A stretch of 64,000 bases of DNA from Scandinavium ludwigii_A (GCA_050516505.1 CP191518.1:3038001-3102000), one strand, 5' to 3'; shown: positions 42,863 through 52,246, counted from the stretch's first letter. Program-made: numbers and translations. The notes: a model not told the origin generated them from the letters alone.

Positions 42863-43783
42863 TCACTTGTACCTGATAGCTGGGTTGATGGCGGCATACA
42901 GCACGTCCACCACCAGATTGATGAGAATAAATTCCAGCGAAAAGAGCAGCACTTCCGCCTGAATCACCGGATAGTCGCGCATCTCCACCGAATCCACCAG
43001 CAGACGCCCAAGCCCCGGCCAGTTAAAGACTTTTTCGACCACAATGGAGCCGCCGAGCAGAAAACCAAACTGCAGACCCATCATGGTGACCACGGGGATC
43101 ATCGCGTTGCGCAAACCGTGTTTGAGCACAACCCACGTCTCACTCACCCCTTTGGCCCGCGCGGTGCGCATGTAGTCTTCGTTGAGCACATCAACGAACG
43201 AGGCTCGCGTGAAGCGCGCCATCACCGCTGCCACCGCAGCGCCGAGGGTGATGGATGGCAGGATGTAGTGCCGCCAACTGTCCGCGCCGACGGTTGGCAG
43301 CCAGCCCAGTTCGACGGAAAAAACCTGCATCAGCAGCATACCCAGCGCGAACGCCGGGAAGGAGATGCCGGTGACGGCAATCGCCATGCCGAGCCTGTCC
43401 GGCCAACGATTGCGCCAAACGGCCGCCGCCACGCCCATCCCCATGCCGAAAATCACGGCCCAAACCATGCTGCACAACGTGAGCCACAGCGTCGGCATGA
43501 AACGGCTGGCAATCTCTTCCGACACCGGACGATGCGAGACCATCGAGGTGCCAAAATCGCCCTGCAAGATGTTGACGATGTAGTGCCCAAACTGAACGTA
43601 CAGCGGCTGGTCGAGCCCCAGCTGTTGGCGCACCATCGCCACCACCTGCGCATCCGCTTCCGGCCCGGCAATCAGACGCGCGGGGTCGCCGGGTAGCAGA
43701 TGCACGAACAGAAACACCAGCACCGCCACGATGAGCAGCGTCGGGATCAGGCCGAATAGACGTTTAATGACATAGTTAAGCAT
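42863..43783 (-). CDS. gsiC: Glutathione ABC transporter permease GsiC
   Basis: The 306-aa DppB-type permease has the N-terminal family signature (VIKRLFGLIPTLLIVAVLVF; HLLPGDPARL) and the loop RTARAKGVSETWVVLKHGLRNAMIPV. It has the same length as in E. coli. A repeat-bearing 111-nt gap separates it from gsiB. Confidence 0.95.
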   Translation of the reverse strand: MLNYVIKRLFGLIPTLLIVAVLVFLFVHLLPGDPARLIAGPEADAQVVAMVRQQLGLDQPLYVQFGHYIVNILQGDFGTSMVSHRPVSEEIASRFMPTLWLTLCSMVWAVIFGMGMGVAAAVWRNRWPDRLGMAIAVTGISFPAFALGMLLMQVFSVELGWLPTVGADSWRHYILPSITLGAAVAAVMARFTRASFVDVLNEDYMRTARAKGVSETWVVLKHGLRNAMIPVVTMMGLQFGFLLGGSIVVEKVFNWPGLGRLLVDSVEMRDYPVIQAEVLLFSLEFILINLVVDVLYAAINPAIRYK

Positions 43784-43789
43784 CGCACC

Positions 43790-43883
43790 CCCTCACCCCG
43801 GCCCTCTCCCCAAAGGGGCGAGGGGGTGAAAAGGAATACGCAGGTCTATCCCCTCTCCTTTTTAGGGAGAGGGTTAGGTTGAG
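43790..43883. repeat. CCCTCTCC-type interspersed repeats between gsiB and gsiC
   Basis: Two hairpin units are present: CCCTCTCCCC...GGGGCGAGGG (about 43801-43827) and CCCTCTCC-N6-GGGAGAGGG (about 43851-43874). The same family recurs at 50.45 kb and 54.73-54.95 kb. It sits just after the binding-protein gene, like the potF/potG hairpin. Confidence 0.75.
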
Positions 43884-43894
43884 GGTCAAATCCG

Positions 43895-45436
43895 TCACTG
43901 CGTTAAATCCGCCTCGTCAAAACTGAAGCCTGTATCCGGCATGATGTAGAACCCGGTCAGGTTTTTGCTGTGTGCGGAAACCAGTTTTTCCACCACCAGC
44001 GGCACCCATGGCGACTCTTTCCAGATAGTGTCCTGAGCCTCTTTGTACAGACGCTCTTTCTCTTTCGGGTCATTGGTTTTCAGCGCCCCGACGAGGTCTT
44101 TGTCCACCTGCGGATTGTTGTAGAACGCGGTGTTAAACAGCGTCGGCGGCCAGTTCTGTGAGGCAAACAGCGGCGACAGCGCCCAGTCGGCTTCGCCGGT
44201 CGAGGCCGACCAGCCGGTGTAGAACATTCTCACGCCGCTCTCTTTCTGCCCTTTTGCTTCGACTTCTGACGCACGCTGGCCCGCGTCCATCGCCGTCAGC
44301 TGCGCCTTGATGCCCACCTGCGCCAGTTGCTGCTGGGTAAACTGCAGTACTTTTTGCGCAGTGCTGTGGTTATGCGACGACCACAGCGTAGTGCTGAACC
44401 CGTTCGGGAAACCGGCTTCTTTCAGCAGTTCGCGCGCTTTTGCCGGATCGTACGGCCACGGTTTGTACGTCTGCGCATACGCAATCGACGGCGGCACCAC
44501 GCCGGTCGCCGGGGTCGCGTAACCGGCAAAAGCCACTTTCACCAGCGCCTGGCGGTTGATCGCGTAGTTGATCGCCTCACGCACTTTCGGGTTATCAAAC
44601 GGTTTTTGCGTCACGTTCATACTGATGTAGCGCTGCATGATCGACGGACTCGCCACCAGCTCCAGCTTGCTGTTTTTTTCCAGCAGCGGGGCCTGCTCGT
44701 ACGGGATCGGGAACGCAAACTGCGCTTCACCGGTTTGCAGCATCGCCGCACGGGTATTGTTATCCACCACCGGACGCCAGGTGATGGTGTCGAGTTTTGG
44801 CAGGCCTTTCTGCCAGTAGCCGTCAAACTTCTTCACCTTCACAAAGTCAGTCTGGTTCCAGGTCTCGAGCGAATACGGCCCGGTGCCCACCGGATGGAAG
44901 CCGATATCCTTGCCGAATTTCTTGATCGCCGCCGGGGAAATCATCGCCGTCGCCGGGTGCGCCAGAATGTTGATAAACGCCGAGAACGGCTGTTTGAGGG
45001 TGATTTTCACCGTCTGCGGATCGACCGCTTCGGTGCTGGCGATATTCTTGTACAGGTTATAGCGCTTGAGGTGGTTGTCCGGGTTGCTGGCCCTGTCGAG
45101 GTTGATTTTTACCGCCTCGGCGTTGAAATCAGTACCGTCCTGGAATTTCACTCCGCTACGCAGTTTGAGGGTATACACCAGCCCGTCGTCTGACACCGTG
45201 TAGCTTTCCGCCAGCACGTTGTGCATTTTCATGTCTTTGTCGAGGCCAAACAATCCCTGATAGAACGACTTCGCCACCGCCTGAGAAAGCGTGTCGTTGG
45301 CGTCATACGGATCGAGCGTCGTGAAATTCGACCCCACCGCCACCACCACATCTTTAGCCGCAAACGCGGGCGCGGCGGCCAGGGCGGAAACAACACCCAG
45401 TGCCAGCAGCCATTTACCTGAATTCTGTTGTGTCAT
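43895..45436 (-). CDS. gsiB: Glutathione-binding periplasmic protein GsiB
   Basis: The 513-aa product has a signal peptide (about 1-29, ending AAPAFA) and a class C (DppA/OppA-like) peptide-binding fold: FTTLDPYDANDTLSQAVAKSFYQGLF, PTTGPYS-type hinge and NWPPTLFNTAFYNNPQVDK. ATG 45436 follows AGGAGAAC; the upstream extension overlaps gsiA and is rejected. It delivers glutathione to GsiCD. Confidence 0.95.
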   Translation of the reverse strand: MTQQNSGKWLLALGVVSALAAAPAFAAKDVVVAVGSNFTTLDPYDANDTLSQAVAKSFYQGLFGLDKDMKMHNVLAESYTVSDDGLVYTLKLRSGVKFQDGTDFNAEAVKINLDRASNPDNHLKRYNLYKNIASTEAVDPQTVKITLKQPFSAFINILAHPATAMISPAAIKKFGKDIGFHPVGTGPYSLETWNQTDFVKVKKFDGYWQKGLPKLDTITWRPVVDNNTRAAMLQTGEAQFAFPIPYEQAPLLEKNSKLELVASPSIMQRYISMNVTQKPFDNPKVREAINYAINRQALVKVAFAGYATPATGVVPPSIAYAQTYKPWPYDPAKARELLKEAGFPNGFSTTLWSSHNHSTAQKVLQFTQQQLAQVGIKAQLTAMDAGQRASEVEAKGQKESGVRMFYTGWSASTGEADWALSPLFASQNWPPTLFNTAFYNNPQVDKDLVGALKTNDPKEKERLYKEAQDTIWKESPWVPLVVEKLVSAHSKNLTGFYIMPDTGFSFDEADLTQ

Positions 45437-45452
45437 GTTGTTCTCCTGATTG

Positions 45453-47309
45453 TTATAGGCGCGACAGTGCGCTGGGGGTCTCGTCCCGGGCGACAAAATG
45501 CCCCGGGCTGACCTGAACCAGCGGCACGCTGGCAATCTCTTCTCCCCGCGGATAAATATTGCCGGGCATCTCGTCGGACAGCAGTACGTGCTGCGGGCGA
45601 CGGTGCGTCGGGTCAGCCACCGGCACAGCGGCCATCAGCTTGCGGGTATACGGGTGCTGCGGGTTTTCAAATACGGCATTGCGCGGGCCAATTTCGACTA
45701 TTTGCCCGCGGTACATCACCGCCACGCGATGGCTGATGCGCTCAACCACCGCCATATCGTGGGAAATAAACAGGTACGCTATGCCCATTTCCCGCTGCAA
45801 ATCGAGCAACAGGTTGATGATTTGCGCGCGAATCGACACGTCCAGCGCCGAGACCGCCTCATCGGCAATCACCACTTTCGGGTTCAGGGCCAGCGCGCGG
45901 GCGATGCAAATACGCTGTCGCTGGCCGCCGGAAAATTCATGCGGATAACGCCAGGCGTGTTCCGGCTGTAGCCCGACACGTTCGAGCAGCCACGCCACCC
46001 GGCGCTGAGCTTCGGCTTCCGGCATCATGTTATGCACCCGCAGCGGTTCAATAATGGAATAGCCGACGGTTTGTCGCGGATCGAGCGAGGCCCACGGGTC
46101 CTGAAAAATAAACTGGATGTCGCGCCGCAGGGGCTGAAGCTGCCCGTCCGGCAGCGTATCGATGCGTTTCCCGTTGAACGTTATATTGCCGCTTTGCGAC
46201 GCCACCAGCCGCAACAGCGCGCACCCGGTCGTCGATTTTCCGGAACCGGATTCGCCCACCAGCGCCAGCGTTTCGCCAGGCCAGAGATCAAAACTCACCT
46301 TTTCCACCGCGTGCACTTCGCGGGTGATGCGGTTAAGAATGCCGCTGCGCAGCGGAAAACGGGTCACCAAATCACGCACCTGCAAAACCGGCTCACCGGG
46401 AACGACGGTGTCCTGCTCGGCGGGTATGGCATCGGTGTTTAGCAGCGGGAAACTCCGCGGTAAGGCGCTGCCGCGCATGGCACCCAGCCGTGGAACCGCC
46501 GCCAGTAACGCTTGGGTATACGGATGCTGTGGCGCGTGAAAAATTTGCTCAACGCTGCCGGTTTCTACCGCTTCGCCCCGATACATCACCAGCACACGGT
46601 CGGCGATATCCGCCACGACACCCATGTCGTGGGTGATAAAAATCACCCCCATCTCCATCTCTTTTTGCAGTACATCGATCAGCTGCAGAATTTGCGCCTG
46701 AATGGTGACGTCCAGGGCGGTGGTCGGTTCGTCGGCAATCAGCACCGCCGGGCGACAGGACAGCGCCATCGCAATCATGACTCGCTGGCGCATACCGCCA
46801 GATAGCTGATGCGGGTAGCGCGCCAGAATGGTTTCGGCTTCCGGAATGCGCACCTGATCGAGCATTTTCTTCGCGGCTTTCAGCGCATCTTCACGCCCGA
46901 GCTTCTGATGCAGACGAATAGACTCGGCTATCTGCTCGCCCACGGTAAATACCGGGTTCAGCGACGTCATTGGCTCCTGGAAGATCATCGCGATATCCGC
47001 CCCGCGCACGCGACGCATTTGCGATGCGCTCTGGGCCGTCACATCAATCACCTCGCGGTTACGACGGCGCAGCATCAGCGTTTCGCTGTTTACCTCCCCC
47101 CCGGACTGTTCGAGCAGGCGCATTAATGCCAGCGCAGTGACCGATTTCCCCGAGCCGGACTCACCGACAATCGCCAATGTCTCGCCGCGTTTGAGGCTAA
47201 ATGACAGATGCTTTACCGCCTGAACGGGCTGCTGCTCCTGCTGAAACGTAATGTTCAAATCACGCACCACCAGCACTTCGCTGGGGTCGATTTCATGGCT
47301 GTGCGGCAC
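45453..47309 (-). CDS. gsiA: Glutathione ABC transporter dual ATPase GsiA
   Basis: The 618-aa protein has two complete ABC modules: Walker A GESGSGKSV / GESGSGKST, signatures LSGGMRQRVMIAMAL / FSGGQRQRICIARAL, and Walker B VLIADEPTTALD / VVIADEAVSALD, with Ala in place of Pro in the second. GTG 47309 lies four bases after a strong AGGAGG and aligns with the E. coli start; the longer GTG start at 47324 overlaps iaaA and is less likely. It drives GsiBCD import. Confidence 0.94.
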   Translation of the reverse strand: MPHSHEIDPSEVLVVRDLNITFQQEQQPVQAVKHLSFSLKRGETLAIVGESGSGKSVTALALMRLLEQSGGEVNSETLMLRRRNREVIDVTAQSASQMRRVRGADIAMIFQEPMTSLNPVFTVGEQIAESIRLHQKLGREDALKAAKKMLDQVRIPEAETILARYPHQLSGGMRQRVMIAMALSCRPAVLIADEPTTALDVTIQAQILQLIDVLQKEMEMGVIFITHDMGVVADIADRVLVMYRGEAVETGSVEQIFHAPQHPYTQALLAAVPRLGAMRGSALPRSFPLLNTDAIPAEQDTVVPGEPVLQVRDLVTRFPLRSGILNRITREVHAVEKVSFDLWPGETLALVGESGSGKSTTGCALLRLVASQSGNITFNGKRIDTLPDGQLQPLRRDIQFIFQDPWASLDPRQTVGYSIIEPLRVHNMMPEAEAQRRVAWLLERVGLQPEHAWRYPHEFSGGQRQRICIARALALNPKVVIADEAVSALDVSIRAQIINLLLDLQREMGIAYLFISHDMAVVERISHRVAVMYRGQIVEIGPRNAVFENPQHPYTRKLMAAVPVADPTHRRPQHVLLSDEMPGNIYPRGEEIASVPLVQVSPGHFVARDETPSALSRL

Positions 47310-47320
47310 GCGTCCTCCTG

Positions 47321-48259
47321 TCACCGGTAGATGCCGACGGTGGGTGTATCGCCGACGTATGCATACGCGCGGTACATCCCTTCGCTGTTGAACGGCATCA
47401 CCACGTTGCCTTCACGGTCAATCGCAATCAGGCCCCCGCTGCCGCCGAGGGCGGGAAGTTTTTCCATGACAACCCGTTCGCAGGCGTCCTGTAGGCTTAA
47501 ATCGCTGTATTCCATCAGGGCTGAAATATCGTACGCCGCGAGCGTGCGCATAAACACTTCGCCAGTGCCGGTGCAGGACACCGCCACGCTGGCGTTATTG
47601 GCGTAACAACCTGCCCCCGGCAGTGGGCTGTCGCCTACGCGTCCGGGTAATTTGTTGGTCATTCCGCCGGTCGAGGTCGCGGCAGCGAGATTACCGGCTT
47701 TATCGAGCGCGACGGCTCCGACAGTGCCCATTTTTGTCTGCTCATCCAGCGGGGAATCGCTGTGATCAAGCCGCGTCTCTCCCGCAGCCTGCGCCTGACG
47801 CAGCTGGGCCAGGCGTTCCGGCGTGGAGAACAGATCATTGCTGACTTTTTCCATCCCGTGCTGCACGGCAAATTTCTCGGCACCTTCGCCAATCAGCAAC
47901 ACATGCGGGCTTTCCTGCAACACCAAACGCGCGGCGAGCACCGGATGGCGTAAATGCTTAATGCCTGCCACCGCACCCGCTTGGAGGGAATAGCCATCCA
48001 TCACGCAGGCATCGAGTTCGTGTGTTTCATCGGCGGTAAACACCGCCCCGGTTCCGGCGTTGAACAACGGGCACTCTTCCAGCAGGCGGACGGCCTCGGT
48101 CACCACGTCCAGCGCACTGGCCCCGGCCTCCAGCATTTTCTGTCCGGTTTCGACTATCGACGACAGCGCGATGACGTATTGCTGTTCGCGTTCTGGCGAC
48201 ATAGTGCCGCGGGTTATCGCCCCGGCTCCGCCATGAATGGCGATCGCTGCTTGACTCAT
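47321..48259 (-). CDS. iaaA: Isoaspartyl peptidase / beta-aspartyl-dipeptidase IaaA
   Basis: The 312-aa Ntn-hydrolase is made as a precursor that cuts itself before Thr179 (KMG/TVGAVALD), which becomes the N-terminal nucleophile. GGAGAITRG and the TSTGGMTNKLPGRVGDSPLPGAG substrate loop are family hallmarks. It hydrolyses isoaspartyl dipeptides. It is the first gene of the gsi operon; 11 nt separate it from the gsiA start. Confidence 0.95.
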   Translation of the reverse strand: MSQAAIAIHGGAGAITRGTMSPEREQQYVIALSSIVETGQKMLEAGASALDVVTEAVRLLEECPLFNAGTGAVFTADETHELDACVMDGYSLQAGAVAGIKHLRHPVLAARLVLQESPHVLLIGEGAEKFAVQHGMEKVSNDLFSTPERLAQLRQAQAAGETRLDHSDSPLDEQTKMGTVGAVALDKAGNLAAATSTGGMTNKLPGRVGDSPLPGAGCYANNASVAVSCTGTGEVFMRTLAAYDISALMEYSDLSLQDACERVVMEKLPALGGSGGLIAIDREGNVVMPFNSEGMYRAYAYVGDTPTVGIYR

Positions 48260-48448
48260 TGCGCCCTTCCCTTCGGCTGAAGAAATGCTTTTTCTATAAA
48301 TATCATTATTGTGCCGATTAATTTATATGATTTTTGAATATAGAAAGCGCTGTCAGTGCTGTAAAGGCATCCGCGCCCCTGACGTACAGTCGAGGTCGCT
48401 TTTCTGCCATAATGGGCGCAACAGACGAATTGTCGCAGGAGTAACGTA

Positions 48449-49684
48449 ATGGATTTTAACGCCGGACTGATGCCGCTCGACGTGGCGCTGACCCAGATGC
48501 TCGATCGTATTTCCCCGCTGAATGACACCGAAACGCTGCCACTGATGCAGGCCTTTGGCCGCATTACCGCTGAAGATGTGGTTTCCCCGCTCGACGTGCC
48601 GGGTTTTGATAACTCGGCGATGGATGGCTACGCCGTACGTCTGGCAGACCTCGCGGACGGTAAACCCCTGCCGTTGGCGGGCAAAGCCTTTGCCGGGCAG
48701 CCGTTCGACGGTGAATGGCCGGCAGGCACCTGCGTGCGCATCATGACCGGCGCGCCTGTGCCGCCGGGCTGCGACGCGGTGGTGATGCAAGAAGAAACCG
48801 AGCAAACCGACCACGGTGTACGCGTTACCGCCGGCGTTAACGCGGGCCAGAATATTCGCCGCCGTGGCGAGGACATCACCGCCGGGAGCGCAGTCTTCCC
48901 GCGCGGCACACGTCTGACCATCGCGGAGCTGCCGGTGCTGGCTTCGCTCGGCATTCCCCAAGTTGAGGTGGTGCGCAAAGTGCGGGTGGCGGTATTCTCC
49001 ACCGGCGATGAGCTGAAGTTGCCCGGCGAACCGCTGGCGGCCGGACAGATTTATGACACCAACCGTCTGGCGGTGCATCTGATGCTCGAACAGCTCGGCT
49101 GCGAGGTGATTAACCTCGGCATTATTCCTGACTCTCAGGAAAAACTGCGCGCGGCGTTTATCGCCGCCTATTCGCAGGCCGATGTGGTTATCAGCTCTGG
49201 CGGCGTGTCGGTGGGCGAAGCGGATTACACCAAAACCATTCTTGATGAGCTCGGCGAAATCGCGTTCTGGAAGCTCGCCATCAAGCCGGGCAAACCTTTT
49301 GCTTTCGGCAAGCTGAATAACAGCTGGTTCTGCGGCCTGCCGGGTAACCCGGTTTCTGCCGCGCTGACGTTCTATCAACTGGTGCAGCCGCTGCTGGCAA
49401 AGCTGAGTGGCAACCCGGATTCTGGCCTGTCGCCGCGTCTGCGGGTGCAGACCACCAGCCGACTGAAAAAATCGCCGGGCCGTCTCGATTTCCAGCGCGG
49501 CGTGTTGACCCGCAACGCTGAAGGGGATTTAACCGTCGCCACCACCGGGCATCAGGGTTCCCACGTGTTCAGCTCGTTCAGCCAGGGCAACTGTTTTATC
49601 GTGCTGGAACGCGATCGCGGCAATGTTGATGCGGGCGAGTGGGTAGAAGTTGAACCGTTTAATGCGCTGTTCGGAGGGCTGTGA
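48449..49684 (+). CDS. moeA: Molybdopterin molybdotransferase MoeA
   Basis: The 411-aa protein has all four MoeA domains. Motifs are NSAMDGYAV, IMTGAPVPPGCDAVVMQEE, STGDELKLPG, SSGGVSVGEADYTK and FCGLPGNPVSA. It inserts molybdenum into adenylylated molybdopterin, the last step that makes Moco usable, including by the molybdoenzyme at 17.6 kb. CAGGAG precedes the ATG. moeB is coupled to it by a one-base overlap. Confidence 0.97.
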   Translation: MDFNAGLMPLDVALTQMLDRISPLNDTETLPLMQAFGRITAEDVVSPLDVPGFDNSAMDGYAVRLADLADGKPLPLAGKAFAGQPFDGEWPAGTCVRIMTGAPVPPGCDAVVMQEETEQTDHGVRVTAGVNAGQNIRRRGEDITAGSAVFPRGTRLTIAELPVLASLGIPQVEVVRKVRVAVFSTGDELKLPGEPLAAGQIYDTNRLAVHLMLEQLGCEVINLGIIPDSQEKLRAAFIAAYSQADVVISSGGVSVGEADYTKTILDELGEIAFWKLAIKPGKPFAFGKLNNSWFCGLPGNPVSAALTFYQLVQPLLAKLSGNPDSGLSPRLRVQTTSRLKKSPGRLDFQRGVLTRNAEGDLTVATTGHQGSHVFSSFSQGNCFIVLERDRGNVDAGEWVEVEPFNALFGGL

Positions 49685-50436
49685 TGAGCGTGGAACTGAG
49701 TGATGCGGAGATGCTGCGCTACAACCGGCAAATCGTGTTGCGCGGTTTCGACTTTGACGGTCAGGAAAAGCTGAAAGCCTCGCGGGCGCTGATTGTGGGC
49801 CTGGGCGGTTTAGGCTGCGCCGCCGCGCAGTATCTGGCGGCGGCCGGCGTGGGTCAGATGACGCTACTCGATTTCGACACCGTGTCGCTGTCTAACCTGC
49901 AACGCCAGACGCTGCACAGCGATGCCACGATCGGCCAGCCGAAAGTTGAGTCTGCCCGTGATTCGCTGTCTCGAATTAACCCGCACGTGCAGTTCACCTG
50001 CCTTGATGCACAGCTCGACGGTGCCGCACTGACAGAGCAAATCGCAGCGCACGACGTGGTGCTCGACTGTACCGATAACGTGCAGATTCGTGATCAGCTC
50101 AACGCGGGCTGTTTTCAGCATAAAACGCCGCTGGTATCCGGGGCGGCCATTCGGATGGAAGGCCAAATCAGCGTGTTTACGTATCAGGCTGGCGAGCCGT
50201 GTTATCGCTGTCTGAGTCGTCTGTTCGGTGAAAACGCCCTCACCTGTGTTGAAGCCGGAGTGATGGCCCCGCTGGTCGGCGTGATAGGTTCGATGCAAGC
50301 GATGGAAGCCATTAAGCTGCTGACGCATTACGGCACGCCCGCTGCCGGGAAAATCGTGATGTACGACGCGATGACGTGTCAGTTCAGAGAGATGAAATTG
50401 ATGCAGTTCGTGGGGTGCGAGGTGTGCGGAGGCTAA
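49684..50436 (+). CDS. moeB: Molybdopterin-synthase adenylyltransferase MoeB
   Basis: The 250-aa E1/ThiF-family protein has GLGGLGCAAAQYLA nucleotide loop, DFDTVSLSNLQRQ, DCTDN, and the zinc pairs CYRC and CEVC at the C-terminus. It adenylylates the MoaD C-terminus for sulfur transfer in Moco synthesis. ATG 49684 overlaps the moeA TGA; a GTG one codon earlier is possible. Confidence 0.96.
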   Translation: MSVELSDAEMLRYNRQIVLRGFDFDGQEKLKASRALIVGLGGLGCAAAQYLAAAGVGQMTLLDFDTVSLSNLQRQTLHSDATIGQPKVESARDSLSRINPHVQFTCLDAQLDGAALTEQIAAHDVVLDCTDNVQIRDQLNAGCFQHKTPLVSGAAIRMEGQISVFTYQAGEPCYRCLSRLFGENALTCVEAGVMAPLVGVIGSMQAMEAIKLLTHYGTPAAGKIVMYDAMTCQFREMKLMQFVGCEVCGG

Positions 50437-50453
50437 AGCAAAACGATGTCGAT

Positions 50454-50541
50454 TTTCTCCCTCTCCCTGTGGGAGAGGGTTGGGGAGAGGGCATCAGACC
50501 GTACCACACTTTTGCCCGGCGGCGCTGCGCTTGCCGGGCAT
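50454..50541. repeat. Interspersed repeats after moeB
   Basis: A CCCTCTCCCTGTGGGAGAGGG hairpin with its GGGGAGAGGGCATCAGACCG tail (about 50459-50500) is the inverted copy of the family at 54.73 and 54.91 kb. A REP-like GCCCGGCGGCGC...CTTGCCGGGC hairpin (about 50513-50540) follows. The block lies between convergent moeB and fsaA. Confidence 0.75.
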
Positions 50542-50545
50542 AAAA

Positions 50546-51208
50546 TTACAACTCCGTCCGTCCAAACGCCGCCAGCCAATCCTGCTCAAACTTGTTAATT
50601 GCCGCATCCACCGCCGGAGAGGCGATAAACTGCTGCGCGACATCCAGCGGCAGCGTAATCGACTGACAACCCACCAGCAGGCAATCCAGCGCCTGGCGTG
50701 GCGTTTTGAAACTCGCGGCCAGCACTTTCGATTCTGGCGCGTGCAGCTCCAGCAACTGCTGTAACTCTTCCACGCTACGAATGCCGTTGCCGCCCTGGGC
50801 ATCAATACGGTTCACGTAAGGCGCCACATATTCCGCCCCCGCCAGCGCCGCCAGCAGGCCCTGCGCCGCACCGTAAACCGCCGTGCCCAGCGTCGGTATG
50901 CCTTCCGCTTTCAGCATTTTTATCGCCGCCAGCCCTTCCGCCGTGACCGGCACTTTCACCACGATATCAGGAACAATGGCGCGCAGTTTACGCGCATCGC
51001 TCACCATGCCTTCCGCGGTATTCGCCATCACCTGCGCAAACAAACGCCCCTGACCGCCAAGCGCCTCTTGCAATTCCGGCAGCAGGGTGTCGAGCGGCTT
51101 TTTGCCCGCCGCCACGATGCTCGGGTTAGTGGTCACGCCCGCCAGCGGGAAGATTCGCTCCAGCTTTTTGACCGCCGCGACGTCGGAAGTATCGAGATAG
51201 AGTTCCAT
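50546..51208 (-). CDS. fsaA: Fructose-6-phosphate aldolase FsaA
   Basis: The 220-aa small transaldolase-family TIM barrel has the Schiff-base lysine K85 (DIVVKVPVTAEG) and signature GVTTNPSI. It makes fructose-6-phosphate from dihydroxyacetone and glyceraldehyde-3-phosphate, or the reverse. It is divergent from ybiY, with which it shares a 134-nt control region. AAGGAACAG precedes the ATG. Confidence 0.96.
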   Translation of the reverse strand: MELYLDTSDVAAVKKLERIFPLAGVTTNPSIVAAGKKPLDTLLPELQEALGGQGRLFAQVMANTAEGMVSDARKLRAIVPDIVVKVPVTAEGLAAIKMLKAEGIPTLGTAVYGAAQGLLAALAGAEYVAPYVNRIDAQGGNGIRSVEELQQLLELHAPESKVLAASFKTPRQALDCLLVGCQSITLPLDVAQQFIASPAVDAAINKFEQDWLAAFGRTEL

Positions 51209-51273
51209 ATCTGTTCCTTAAATTGTGAGATTCAGCATGCTTTAAGACTACCACGCAGCAACCGCTCGCTTTG

Positions 51274-51287
51274 TTGATTCACGTCAA
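51274..51287 (+). promoter_or_regulatory. FNR box of ybiY-ybiW
   Basis: TTGATTCACGTCAA matches 9 of 10 fixed bases of TTGAT-N4-ATCAA. A -10 TTTAAT (51310-51315, 5 of 6) predicts a start near 51322, which puts the box at -41.5, the class II activation position. Anaerobic induction fits an oxygen-sensitive glycyl-radical enzyme. Confidence 0.7.
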
Positions 51288-51291
51288 AATC

Positions 51292-51307
51292 ACTTTCATT
51301 CGAAAGT
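51292..51307. promoter_or_regulatory. Palindrome ACTTTC-ATTC-GAAAGT in the ybiY promoter
   Basis: It has perfect six-bp arms and lies between the FNR box and the -10, where a repressor would block polymerase. The same motif in opposite orientation, with the same upstream bases AATCA, occurs before ybiU. Binding protein unknown. Confidence 0.55.
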
Positions 51308-51342
51308 TATTTAATCTTTGTACGAAAGCAAAGGGGCGATTT

Positions 51343-52242
51343 ATGATTTTCAATATTCAGCGTTATTCTACCCACGATGGCCCGGGCATCCGCACCGTTG
51401 TCTTTATGAAAGGCTGCTCGCTCGGTTGCCGCTGGTGTCAGAATCCGGAAAGCCGGGCCCGCACGCAGGATCTGCTGTTTGATGCACGCTTGTGTCTCGA
51501 CGGCTGCGACCTTTGCCAGCAGGCGGCGCCGGGCGTGATTGAACGCGCGCTGAAGGGTTTGGTAATCCACCGTGAAAAGCTTGAACAGTCGCATCTGGAT
51601 GCGCTCGTCGAGTGTTGCCCAACCCAGGCGCTGACAGTGTGCGGCGAACTCAAAAGCGTAGACGACATTATGGCCACCGTCCTGCGCGATAAACCATTTT
51701 ACGATCGCAGCGGTGGTGGCCTGACGCTTTCCGGTGGCGAACCGTTTATGAACCCGGCGCTGGCGCTTCAGTTGCTAAAAACCAGCCACGACCAGGGCAT
51801 TCATACCGCCGTCGAAACCTGCCTGCACGTGCCGTGGAAATATCTCGAACCCGCCCTGCCGTACATCGACCTGTTCCTGGCGGATTTGAAACACGTCGAT
51901 GCAGAAAAATTTATGCAGTGGACCGACGGCTCGGCAAAACGCGTACTCGATAACCTGAAACGACTGGCGGCGGCGGGCAAAAAAATGACCATCCGTGTGC
52001 CGCTTATCCAGGGATTTAACGCCGATGAAGCCTCGATTGAAGCCATTACTGAATTTGCCGCGACCGAACTTCAGGTCAGCGACATTCACTTTCTACCCTA
52101 TCACACGCTCGGCATGAACAAATATAGCCTGCTTGGCGTGCCCTATTCTGCCCCAGATAAGCCGCTCGACGCCCCGGAATTGCTGGAATTTGCCCAGCAC
52201 ACCGCCCGGGCGAAAGGGCTGACTGCGACCCTACGAGGATAA
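51343..52242 (+). CDS. ybiY: Glycyl-radical enzyme activating protein YbiY (radical SAM)
   Basis: The 299-aa activase has radical SAM motif CSLGCRWC (Cys-x3-Cys-x2-Cys, about residues 26-33) and a ferredoxin-like Cys insert (LCLDGCDLC...VECCPTQAL) typical of PFL-like activases; GGGLTLSGGEPF is the GGE motif. It makes the glycyl radical on YbiW, encoded 4 nt downstream. ATG 51343 follows AAGGGGCG; the frame begins 24 codons earlier inside the promoter. Confidence 0.93.
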   Translation: MIFNIQRYSTHDGPGIRTVVFMKGCSLGCRWCQNPESRARTQDLLFDARLCLDGCDLCQQAAPGVIERALKGLVIHREKLEQSHLDALVECCPTQALTVCGELKSVDDIMATVLRDKPFYDRSGGGLTLSGGEPFMNPALALQLLKTSHDQGIHTAVETCLHVPWKYLEPALPYIDLFLADLKHVDAEKFMQWTDGSAKRVLDNLKRLAAAGKKMTIRVPLIQGFNADEASIEAITEFAATELQVSDIHFLPYHTLGMNKYSLLGVPYSAPDKPLDAPELLEFAQHTARAKGLTATLRG

Positions 52243-52246
52243 TACG

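Noticed and set aside
43790..43883. CRISPR array reading of the CCCTCTCC repeats
   Set aside because: Repeats are irregular hairpins with no equal-length spacers and no cas genes nearby.
48353..49378. 341-codon open frame on the minus strand opposite moeA
   Set aside because: It is a shadow of moeA with no domain or ribosome-binding site.
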